DNA from: Bryocella elongata
GTDB taxonomy: Bacteria; Acidobacteriota; Terriglobia; Terriglobales; Acidobacteriaceae
NCBI RefSeq assembly: GCF_900108185.1
Contig: NZ_FNVA01000001.1
Location: 620,001-684,000, forward strand
Length of the DNA stretch: 64,000 bases
Direction of reading: 5' to 3'
This document shows, in pieces, positions 23,220-31,233 of this stretch. Made by a program: the position numbers and the translations under genes. Under the pieces are notes generated by a model. It did no database searches. It saw only the letters and a program-made list of their open reading frames with translations, and was not told the DNA's origin. Positions within the stretch are counted from its first letter, which is position 1; every line of letters starts with the position of its first letter.

Positions 23220-24457
23220 GCCGGGACTTCTGAAGCAAGCGGTCCGTCAATCCGCGTGTTGGGCTGTTCGTAGGCGTTCCACAGCAGCGCAAGTGCGATC
23301 GGATGCATGCAGGACATCAGCCAGAAGGCGGGGGCATATCCGCCATGCGTCACAAAGTAGCCAATCAGCTCGCTGGAGAGCATACCGCCGAAGGCGCTGC
23401 CGGCTGCCACCAATCCGAAGGCTTTGCCAACGGTATCAGGGGGGAAGACCCTGAGCAGCGCGGCGGAGAGATTGACCAGCCAACCCATATGGGCGCAGGC
23501 GATGATGGATCCCACCAGCACGGTGCCCCCGATAGAAGGCGAGAAGTAAGCGAGGGGGCTGATGATGACACATGCCGCGGACATCATCATCGAGGCTCGA
23601 TACGCCCTGCCGGGAAGAAGGCCGCGCCGGATCAAATAGCCGGATAGCAGGCCGCCACCGATGGTGCCCAGGCCACCACCGAGATAGACGATCCAGCCAT
23701 AGTGGGAGATCCCGGTGGAGTCGAGGCGCCTGGCTGTCAGGAGGAACTTGGGAAACCAGAAGAGATAGAAGTACCAGACCGGGTCGGTCATGCCGCGCGC
23801 GATCATGAACTTCCAAAGCGCAGGCTGCGAGAGCAATGCCAGAAGACTGGCACCAGCTGTCGGTTGTCGTTGTTGCCGCGTCGTAGAGGGGAACCGCGGC
23901 CGATAGATCAGCCACCATAGTGGGAGCCAGAGAAGACCGGCGATGCCATCGACGAGGAAGATGCTACGCCACGGGTAGTGCGTGGTGATGAGCATGATGG
24001 TCGGAACAGCGATGACCGCCCCGCAGGTCGCACCCAGGGTATATAGCCCAACGGCCAGGCTCTGCCGACGCGTTTCGATGGTTTCGACGACCGCCTTGGG
24101 CGCCGCGACCCAGAGGCCGGGCTCTCCCAAACCCAGCAGGAATCGCGCGATGCCCAGCGTAAACATGGAATGCACGAAGGCCGTGCAAGACTCCGCGAGC
24201 GACCACACGCCTACGAAGAGCGTCATGCTGGCGCGGACGCCCAGACGGTCCACGATGAAACCAGAGAGTGCATAAGCGAAGGCGGATGCCATCAGGAACA
24301 AGCTGATGATGTGTCCGTACTGTCGATCCGTAAGATGTAGGGCGGCCTGCATACGTGGCGCTACCACGGAGAGACTCTGCCGATCGAAGTAATTGAGCAG
24401 TGCCACGACGAACATGAGCACGACGATGATCCATGGGCGGATGCTTCGTTTTGTCAT
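23216..24457 (-). CDS. MFS transporter, anion/hexuronate (ACS) type
   Basis: 413 residues from ATG 24457, twelve helices. The signature NYFDRQSLSVVAPRM in helix 1 is typical of the anion:cation symporter family that includes ExuT and GudP (hexuronate and sugar-acid uptake). GARFLLGLGEP-like motif is IARFLLGLGEPGLWVAAPK. A TTG start at 24475 would add six residues. It lies eight bases after the FAD oxidoreductase stop, so both are in one operon under the operator at 26779. Sugar acid uptake fits the locus, but the substrate is inferred only. Confidence 0.88.
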   Translation of the reverse strand: MTKRSIRPWIIVVLMFVVALLNYFDRQSLSVVAPRMQAALHLTDRQYGHIISLFLMASAFAYALSGFIVDRLGVRASMTLFVGVWSLAESCTAFVHSMFTLGIARFLLGLGEPGLWVAAPKAVVETIETRRQSLAVGLYTLGATCGAVIAVPTIMLITTHYPWRSIFLVDGIAGLLWLPLWWLIYRPRFPSTTRQQRQPTAGASLLALLSQPALWKFMIARGMTDPVWYFYLFWFPKFLLTARRLDSTGISHYGWIVYLGGGLGTIGGGLLSGYLIRRGLLPGRAYRASMMMSAACVIISPLAYFSPSIGGTVLVGSIIACAHMGWLVNLSAALLRVFPPDTVGKAFGLVAAGSAFGGMLSSELIGYFVTHGGYAPAFWLMSCMHPIALALLWNAYEQPNTRIDGPLASEVPA

Positions 24458-24465
24458 GTGCGGAC

Positions 24466-26736
24466 TCAGCGACAAGATACCTCAAAGATAGCTGGTGGAG
24501 CTTCGCCGCGGGCGAGTACTTCGATCGTGATCGCCTTGGTTTCAATCGGTGTTGGCAACTTCAGCGAGAACCGCGTCTGATGGTTCTCCATGATGTGCGC
24601 CAGCACGTCCCCTTCGGCTGTGGTGATGCGGAGGGATCTGATGCATCCTGGCATGATGCGTTCGGGATGGCCCAGCAGAACCGATTCCATGGGATGGTCA
24701 TAGTCCGTATCGAAGGTGAGGGTGATCCGACGGAGAGATTGCGGCTCATTCCACTGTAGTCGCAACCATGGATGCTCATCGGTGTATGCGGGAGCCCATG
24801 CGTTTGTACCGCACCATGGCCTTGAGAAGCCGTTAACAACCATCTCCGGTTCATAGGCCGGAATCGGAGGATGAAACGTTGCGGCGAGGAGCCTTGCGCC
24901 GGGCCTGCGAGCTGGGAGCCAGAACGCGAAGGTGTCGACCCCTGAACCGGGAGGGGGAGTTTGAACAGGCGACTTCGCAACAGCTGCATTCATTCTTTGG
25001 CTGACCATGAGGACACCGGGAGACTGTGCGCGGCTCAACAGCATAGCGCCATGAGCGAACGGAGCGACGATGAGGAAGACGTGCATGGGGAACTCCAGCA
25101 CGCTGTCGAACTGTGCGCGAACCGCGACGCAGGCACCGGACTCCACGCGAATCTCGACTGCCTCGAGGAACTCGTCCGGGGTTGTGTTTCCTCTGCGGGA
25201 CGATGTCCATAACTCGACACGCACCGTCGTTGGCAGATCAATCCGTGCATAGAGGGTGGTCGCAGGAAGCTTTCCTGCCTGTGCGGGAAGGAGAAGTGCG
25301 ACCGGGATGTCAGGTTCACTGACCTCTTCGCTGGAAGGGAAGTGGTCGAGCTGGAGTGAGCTGCTGGCCGTGATCGTCGCCATCCTGGCAAGGTTCGCCG
25401 AATCTGTAGCTCGGACGCCGGGTATGTGCTGACCAGCCGCCAGCAGGCGCTGCTGGAGGGTGTTCATCCTGGAGGGCTGCAAGAGATCGCGTGGCAGCAG
25501 CCTGGATTCTGTGCAGAGCGCAGCGGCCATGCCGACTGACTGAGCTCCATGGCCGCAGGTTGCCATCACGCGCGTTGATCCGAAAGCAATATGGCTCGCA
25601 CTGATGATGCGACCGGCGAGGAATAGGTTCGCCACATTACGGCTATACATCGCACGATAGGGGATCTGGTAGACACCCTTGGCATGCCATTGCGTGCACC
25701 CCGGCTCAGCGCTGAATATGCCGTCTGATGGATGCAGGTCGATGGCCCATCCGCCATAGGCTACGGCATCCTGAAACGATGTTTGACTGACGATATCGTT
25801 CTGGGTGATCACGACATCGCCGAGGAAGCGACGGCTCTCGCGTTTGCCCGGAATGCTGCCCATCCATTCGAGGGTGAGGTTCTCAGCTTCCGGGAAGTCG
25901 CCGGAGTTCTTGATGTAGTTCCATACGCCATAGGCGATGGCCCAGAGTTCCCACTTGATCTCTTCCGTGGCCGTGACGGTATCGAGGTTGCCACCGTATT
26001 CCAGCCACCAGAGCCGGCATCCTGTATCCGATACGCGGAAGTCGCGGTATCGAGGGATCCTGGTGATGTCGTTCAGCGCAAAGGCCGGAGGTACATAGGT
26101 AACCGGCCGGCCAGCGTCCTTGCTATAGAAATAGATGGAATGTCCGAGGAGCTTGTGTTCCGGCTGGTTGGGCGCCAGAGGCTCATCAAATTCCGAACGA
26201 GCTTCGCATCCCATAAGGAACTCGGCGCCAGCGAGGAAGCCGAGGATACCGTCGCCAGACGCGTCGACAAACAGCGGCGACTCGAGATGGTACGTTGTCT
26301 GGTTCTGGCTGTTGAACGCGCGCACTGCGGCGATCGTTTGCCGATCCTTCATCCGCAGCTCATGGACGGATGTATTGAGCAGGAGGGTAATGCGCTCCTC
26401 GATACGCACCTTCTCGAGCACAACCGAATCGAAGATGACGGGATTGCCTTCAGGATTGCGCCACATATTTTCAACGAGAATCTCGTCGATGACGCCGCCC
26501 TCGCGAGCCCAGCGATTATTGTTGCCCATGTGCGATGTTGCCCCAAGGACCCAAAGGCGCACCTCGCTGGAGGAGTTTCCTCCGAGCACAGGACGGTCCT
26601 GCACGAGTACAACAGACAGACCCTCACGCGCGGCCGTGATGGCGCAGCAGACACCTGCGAGTCCGCCTCCAACGACCACGAGGTTAGCCATCGTCACGAT
26701 TTCGTTGCACTCTCTCACGCTGCGCAAATCCCTCAT
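24466..26736 (-). CDS. FAD-dependent oxidoreductase (PF12831 type) with C-terminal beta domain
   Basis: Up to 756 residues. A dinucleotide-binding motif VVVGGGLAGVCCAI starts at residue 21 if ATG 26736 is used, or at residue 6 from ATG 26691, which may be the true start; neither has a good Shine-Dalgarno. Core family features are LGGNSSSEVRLWVLGA, LFVDASGDGILGFLAGAEFLMG, IPGKRESRRFLGD and FLAGRIISASHIAFGSTRVM. Residues about 450-750 form beta sandwiches similar to galactose-binding/F5-8C folds. Proteins of this family occur in many carbohydrate loci but their reactions are poorly known. There is no signal peptide, so it is cytosolic. It is the first gene of the operon with the MFS transporter. 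Confidence 0.85.
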   Translation of the reverse strand: MRDLRSVRECNEIVTMANLVVVGGGLAGVCCAITAAREGLSVVLVQDRPVLGGNSSSEVRLWVLGATSHMGNNNRWAREGGVIDEILVENMWRNPEGNPVIFDSVVLEKVRIEERITLLLNTSVHELRMKDRQTIAAVRAFNSQNQTTYHLESPLFVDASGDGILGFLAGAEFLMGCEARSEFDEPLAPNQPEHKLLGHSIYFYSKDAGRPVTYVPPAFALNDITRIPRYRDFRVSDTGCRLWWLEYGGNLDTVTATEEIKWELWAIAYGVWNYIKNSGDFPEAENLTLEWMGSIPGKRESRRFLGDVVITQNDIVSQTSFQDAVAYGGWAIDLHPSDGIFSAEPGCTQWHAKGVYQIPYRAMYSRNVANLFLAGRIISASHIAFGSTRVMATCGHGAQSVGMAAALCTESRLLPRDLLQPSRMNTLQQRLLAAGQHIPGVRATDSANLARMATITASSSLQLDHFPSSEEVSEPDIPVALLLPAQAGKLPATTLYARIDLPTTVRVELWTSSRRGNTTPDEFLEAVEIRVESGACVAVRAQFDSVLEFPMHVFLIVAPFAHGAMLLSRAQSPGVLMVSQRMNAAVAKSPVQTPPPGSGVDTFAFWLPARRPGARLLAATFHPPIPAYEPEMVVNGFSRPWCGTNAWAPAYTDEHPWLRLQWNEPQSLRRITLTFDTDYDHPMESVLLGHPERIMPGCIRSLRITTAEGDVLAHIMENHQTRFSLKLPTPIETKAITIEVLARGEAPPAIFEVSCR

Positions 26737-26770
26737 CTGATCCCGCCAATCATTTACGAGACGAAGCGAG

Positions 26771-26798
26771 CTTATAAGTTAAGCGATAAACCTGTCCA
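26771..26798 (-). promoter_or_regulatory. Promoter with LacI-type operator for the FAD oxidoreductase-MFS operon
   Basis: On the minus strand TGGACA (26793-26798), 16-base spacer, TATAAG (26771-26776). The operator TTAAGCGATAAA (26779-26790) sits in the centre of the spacer. Confidence 0.55.
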
Positions 26799-26804
26799 GT
26801 TGCT

Positions 26805-27485
26805 TCAGCGGTATTTCCGCAGGGCCTGCTCGATGACCGGCGCGAGGAGAGCGTAGCCAGCACTGTTCGGGTGTACGCCATCGATCGTCAGACTTGCCCG
26901 CATGCGGCCGTCGCCGTCCGCAAGTGGCCGGTTGATTGGCAGGAGACCCCAATGCCTTTCGTGGCACATCTCAGCCAGGAGCGAATTGAGCTCTGATATC
27001 CGCTCAACCGTGCGCAAGCCAGTGAGGGGGCGCATGCAATCGCAGACCGGCGTCATTTCGGCGACAAAGACGCGGATATGGTGAGACTCCGCAAGTTCGC
27101 CCATGGATCGCAGGTTGTCACGAATCTCTTCGGGAGAGAATCCGAGCCGCATATCATTCCCGGCGCCTTCGAGCACAACCGCAGAGGGATGTAGTAGCAG
27201 CACGTCCTGGCGCTCGCGTAGCAGGAGTTGCGCTGTGGTTTGCCCGCCAATACCGCGATTGATCCAGCCAGCATGCGTGAACCAGGCGCCGGCGCGAACT
27301 CCCCAATATTCCATAATCGAGTCACCGAGAAACACGACCTTAACTGTTCTGCGCGCACTGATGAGCTCGGCATCGGCCTGGCGATATCGTCCCATGGCTG
27401 CGAAATCAGCAGTGCGCGAGTTTGGAGCTGCGATTTCGGTCTGCGCGGCGGCGCTCCAGCAACACGAGAGGAGGGAAAGCGTCAT
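26805..27485 (-). CDS. SGNH/GDSL-type esterase, secreted
   Basis: 226 residues from ATG 27485. A short signal peptide (LSLLSCCWSAAAQ) precedes the SGNH fold: block I VVFLGDSIMEYWG (Ser nucleophile), block II GIGGQTTAQ, block III LEGAGNDMRLG, block V DGVHPNSAGY with the catalytic Asp and His. All four consensus residues are present. Such enzymes often act as carbohydrate acetyl- or other ester-hydrolases in polysaccharide loci. It is divergent from the TonB receptor and shares an operator with it. The frame is open about 145 codons further upstream, but that crosses the promoter. Confidence 0.9.
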   Translation of the reverse strand: MTLSLLSCCWSAAAQTEIAAPNSRTADFAAMGRYRQADAELISARRTVKVVFLGDSIMEYWGVRAGAWFTHAGWINRGIGGQTTAQLLLRERQDVLLLHPSAVVLEGAGNDMRLGFSPEEIRDNLRSMGELAESHHIRVFVAEMTPVCDCMRPLTGLRTVERISELNSLLAEMCHERHWGLLPINRPLADGDGRMRASLTIDGVHPNSAGYALLAPVIEQALRKYR

Positions 27486-27528
27486 GCCATATTGCACGAT
27501 GCGGGGACACCCCTGGTTACGGAAAAAT

Positions 27529-27581
27529 CCATTATTTCCAGGATTAAGCGTTTGACAACACCGTGGAGATGTCCTTAGGAT
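27529..27581. promoter_or_regulatory. Overlapping divergent promoters with one LacI-type operator
   Basis: Plus: TTGACA (27552-27557), 18 bases, TAGGAT (27576-27581) toward the TonB receptor. Minus: TTGTCA (27553-27558), 18 bases, TAATGG (27529-27534) toward the esterase. The operator TTAAGCGTTTGA (27544-27555) covers both -35 boxes. Confidence 0.6.
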
Positions 27582-27633
27582 TCTCGGCGTTCCTGAGTTG
27601 TCCATGATCCGGGCTCCAGCCTGCGAAGATGAG

Positions 27634-27645
27634 TTAAGCGTTTTA
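27634..27645. promoter_or_regulatory. Second LacI-type operator before the TonB receptor
   Basis: TTAAGCGTTTTA lies 90 bases from the first site and about 30 bases before the start codon, so it is downstream of the predicted transcription start. Two sites this far apart could support looping by a LacI tetramer or a roadblock. Confidence 0.55.
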
Positions 27646-27675
27646 CAAAGGTACACTTCAAGGAGATTCAGCACA

Positions 27676-30600
27676 ATGTCCAACGCAATCCTCCATCGCC
27701 TTCGGCAGGTTTGCCGCGTAGCCGTGATCTGCCTGGCGGCGGCAAGCGTCCTCTCGCTCCCGGTGAAGGCGCAGCAGGACGTTGGTACGATCTCTGGAAC
27801 GATTACGGATCCAGCGGGCAGCCTTGTTCCGGGCGCCAAGGTGCATGTCGCTAATGTCAGCACGGGTATATCGCAAGACGTGAGCAGCAATGCGGAAGGG
27901 TTCTTTGCGACACAACCCATTGCTCCCGGGCGCTATACCCTGACGATCACCATGGCCGGTTTCTCGACCATCAACGTTCAGGACGTGGTGGTGGACGCCG
28001 CCGCGCATGTTTCTTCGAACGTCCAGCTTCGAGTGGGAAGTGTTGAGACCAGCGTCAAGGTGGAATCGACTCCGCCGGCCCTGGATACTGTCGACGCGCA
28101 GGTGGGCAACACCGTGGACACAAGGGCTGCGGAGGACCTGCCGGTGAATGGTCGAAGCGTGCTGGCTCTCGCAACCATCAGCCCTGGGGTTGAATCGGCG
28201 GTGGGCGCTACGAGTGAAGGCTTCACGAATCGGGGCACGCAGACATCTGCGATCCGCATCTCGGGCGGTGTTCCTGGTGGAAATAACGATCTGCTGGATG
28301 GCGTGACCAATCTCCAGAACTACCTGGGAGAGATTGCGATCAACCTGAAGTCTGACTCGGTGCAGGAGTTTCGCATCATGACCGGCATCATCCCAGCACA
28401 ATTCGGCTACACCTCGGGTGGCGTGATCAACGTCATCACACGTTCGGGCTCAAACCAGTTGCATGGTTCCCTGTACGAGTTTTTCCGCAATGATGCTTTG
28501 GATGCGGCACAAGCGATTCCGCGCCCAGCGTTTGGAAAGCCCGAGCTCCGATTCAATAACTATGGTGGTACCCTTGGCGGCCCGATCAAGCATGACCGAG
28601 CATTTTTCTTCGGGAACTATGAGGAGTATAGGTTTGTGAACGGGAGTCCTCAGTACTACACGGTGCCGACCGACCAGGAACGGACGGGCAACTATAGCGA
28701 TCTCGGAAGGGAGGTTGCGGTGGGTGGTTCGATTGTTTGCTACACGTACCCGAACCTGAATCCCGCAACCGGCGCGAACGACCTTCAACTCTATAACCCG
28801 AGCACCGGGACGACGACCGTCAACCGTACGGCGTACTCGAACAACCAGCTGACAAACATGGATCCTGTGGCGCTGGCTGCCCAGAATGCGTTTTATCCGC
28901 ACCCGAACAATACGGTGGGATCGTACGATGCGTGTACTCATGCGAACAACTACTATGCGGACCCGAAGCTGGTATCGAACGAGCGCACCGCGTTAGGCCG
29001 AGTCGATTACCAGCTGACGGCGAAGGATAATGTGGTGGCGCGCTACGCGTACTACCAGAACTATACGAACAATGGGAATCTCGGACTGAGTCCGCTGTTT
29101 TATCGGAACGATACGCTGACCAATCAGAATGCGATGCTCTCGGCGACGCATACATTCTCATCTTCGTTGGTGAATGACGCACGAGTCGCTGTGCTGCGCT
29201 CGGACTTCCCATTTGTGGCTGCGACCGCAAATCAGAACTATGCTGGCAAGCTGGGCCTGCCCAACGACACGCCATACGTTGCGCCCATCTTTAACAGCAG
29301 TGTGGTCACCTTGAATGGGACGGTCGGCTTCCGTGCCTCAACGACGATCGAACTCCTTGACGATGTGACGAAGGTTCTAGGCAACCACACATTGCATGCG
29401 GGCTTCGACGGACGGTTTTCAGAGGGGTACAACAATCAGTCCGGGAATGCGTCGGGCTATTTCAGCTTCAGCACAGCCCAGACGGCAGCGGGGAACAACA
29501 CCACCGTCACCTCCGGTACAGGTAATCAGTACGCGAGCTTTCTGGTGGGTGCAGTGCAGAGTGCGTACATCCAGCTGGCCTCAGGCACGGCGTATCGGAA
29601 ATGGCAATACGCGGGATATCTGCAGGACGACTGGCATGTGAATCAACGCCTGACGCTGAACCTCGGACTGCGCTATGACTTTCAGCAGCAACCGTACGAG
29701 AAACACAATGGCATCGATGATTTTGATATTACTCGGACGAACGCTGTTACCGGTCTTGCTGGGGCAGTGCGGTATGCGGGGCTGAATGGTGAAGGCAGGA
29801 ACTTTGTCGCGGAAAATGCGAACGACTGGGGACCTCGGGTAGGCTTCGCGCTCGTCCTCACGGGAGATAACAAGACGGTGGCCCGGGGCGGTTATGGCAT
29901 CTACTATCCGACAACGGCGCAGGCATCCTACGATCAGGCGGCAGGCAACCCCAACGGATTTGGCAACATCACGACGAACTACAACTCTGCGACGGCCAAC
30001 GGGCCAGCCTTTCAGTTGTCGTCGGGCGTGCCCTACGCTCCTTCTCTTCCACTAGGAGCTGCGGCAGGACAGACGGCGTTTCTGGGGCAGACGGGTTACT
30101 ACATCCTCCCCCATGCAAAGGATCCACAATCGCAGGTGTACACGTTGACGGTATCGAGAGAGCTGCCGTTTGCCACTGTGCTTGATGTCACGTATCTCGG
30201 CAATAAAGGGGCGCACTTCAATCTTGGATCGCAGAACTTCGATGTGTTGAATCCCAGCAATTTTGGCCTAGGGACAGCGTACCTCAACACGAGCGTTGCT
30301 AATCCGTATGCGGGAATGGTGCCCGGATCGCTCGGAGCAGCAACGATTACACGAGCCAACCTGTTGAAGCCCTATCCGTATATGTCATCGGTGCAGTACA
30401 GCAATCCGCGCACCGCGCACTATGACGCGAACTATCTCTATGTATCGGCGCAACGCCGTGCCGAGCACGGATTGCAGATCATGGGCTCGTATACCTATGG
30501 CAAGGTGATGAGTCTTCCGATCTATACGGATATCGCAACGACCACCGGCATCACACAGACTGGCGGCTCGGTGCAGAACATCCTGAACCCGGACGGCGAC

Positions 30601-31209
30601 TACAGTGTGGACGCCATCGATGTGACGCATCGCGGCGTCGTATCGGCGCTGTACGACCTGCCCTTCGGGACAAATCAACGATTCCTCAACCACGGCAATG
30701 GGTTGGTGAGCCGGGTCGTGGGCGGTTACCAGGTGAACATGATCATGACCGCCGAGACCGGCCGGCCACTCGCGTTCACCGGGGCTTCCAACCAGGGAAT
30801 CGCGACTCGTCCGAACTTCAATCCGGGGGTTCCGGTTGCGGTGGCGGGGCCGAACAAGAATAGATGGTTCAATCCTCTCGCGTTCATCGATCCTCCGGAC
30901 TATAGCTTCGGCAATGTGCCGCGGTACTACTCCAAAGTTCGAGGACCAGGCGCATTGAACTTTGATCTCTCCGTATTCAAGACGACTCAGATCACGCAAC
31001 GGACGTCGCTGGAACTTCGTCTGGAGGCTTACAACGCCTTCAACAAGACGAACCTGGGGCCGCCGAATACAAGCTTCACTGCGGGCCCTGCTGCCAACCC
31101 CGCGAATCCATATGCCGAGGGAGGCACGAATACGAACTCGAACTTCGGCAAGATTCTGACCTCGTCTGCGCCACGAAATGTCCAGCTTGGCGCCAAGCTG
31201 CGCTTCTAA
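27676..31209 (+). CDS. TonB-dependent receptor with N-terminal carboxypeptidase-regulatory-like domain (Oar-like)
   Basis: 1177 residues from ATG 27676, with GGAG ten bases upstream. Signal peptide (ICLAAASVLSLPVKAQQ); CarboxypepD_reg-like Ig domain at about residues 36-120 (VGTISGTITDPAGSLVPGAKV, GRYTLTITMAGF); plug domain (about 130-260, including NNDLLDGVTNLQNYLGE); then a large barrel ending in LGAKLRF with C-terminal Phe. The plug RSGSNQLHGSLYEFFRN is the classic acidobacterial Oar-type motif. No SusD homologue is present. It should import an oligosaccharide using TonB energy; control by LacI is supported by two operators. The next gene, GH31, follows by 24 bases and is likely co-transcribed. 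Confidence 0.93.
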   Translation: MSNAILHRLRQVCRVAVICLAAASVLSLPVKAQQDVGTISGTITDPAGSLVPGAKVHVANVSTGISQDVSSNAEGFFATQPIAPGRYTLTITMAGFSTINVQDVVVDAAAHVSSNVQLRVGSVETSVKVESTPPALDTVDAQVGNTVDTRAAEDLPVNGRSVLALATISPGVESAVGATSEGFTNRGTQTSAIRISGGVPGGNNDLLDGVTNLQNYLGEIAINLKSDSVQEFRIMTGIIPAQFGYTSGGVINVITRSGSNQLHGSLYEFFRNDALDAAQAIPRPAFGKPELRFNNYGGTLGGPIKHDRAFFFGNYEEYRFVNGSPQYYTVPTDQERTGNYSDLGREVAVGGSIVCYTYPNLNPATGANDLQLYNPSTGTTTVNRTAYSNNQLTNMDPVALAAQNAFYPHPNNTVGSYDACTHANNYYADPKLVSNERTALGRVDYQLTAKDNVVARYAYYQNYTNNGNLGLSPLFYRNDTLTNQNAMLSATHTFSSSLVNDARVAVLRSDFPFVAATANQNYAGKLGLPNDTPYVAPIFNSSVVTLNGTVGFRASTTIELLDDVTKVLGNHTLHAGFDGRFSEGYNNQSGNASGYFSFSTAQTAAGNNTTVTSGTGNQYASFLVGAVQSAYIQLASGTAYRKWQYAGYLQDDWHVNQRLTLNLGLRYDFQQQPYEKHNGIDDFDITRTNAVTGLAGAVRYAGLNGEGRNFVAENANDWGPRVGFALVLTGDNKTVARGGYGIYYPTTAQASYDQAAGNPNGFGNITTNYNSATANGPAFQLSSGVPYAPSLPLGAAAGQTAFLGQTGYYILPHAKDPQSQVYTLTVSRELPFATVLDVTYLGNKGAHFNLGSQNFDVLNPSNFGLGTAYLNTSVANPYAGMVPGSLGAATITRANLLKPYPYMSSVQYSNPRTAHYDANYLYVSAQRRAEHGLQIMGSYTYGKVMSLPIYTDIATTTGITQTGGSVQNILNPDGDYSVDAIDVTHRGVVSALYDLPFGTNQRFLNHGNGLVSRVVGGYQVNMIMTAETGRPLAFTGASNQGIATRPNFNPGVPVAVAGPNKNRWFNPLAFIDPPDYSFGNVPRYYSKVRGPGALNFDLSVFKTTQITQRTSLELRLEAYNAFNKTNLGPPNTSFTAGPAANPANPYAEGGTNTNSNFGKILTSSAPRNVQLGAKLRF

Positions 31210-31233
31210 CGTTCCTTGCGGGGAGAGGTGATC

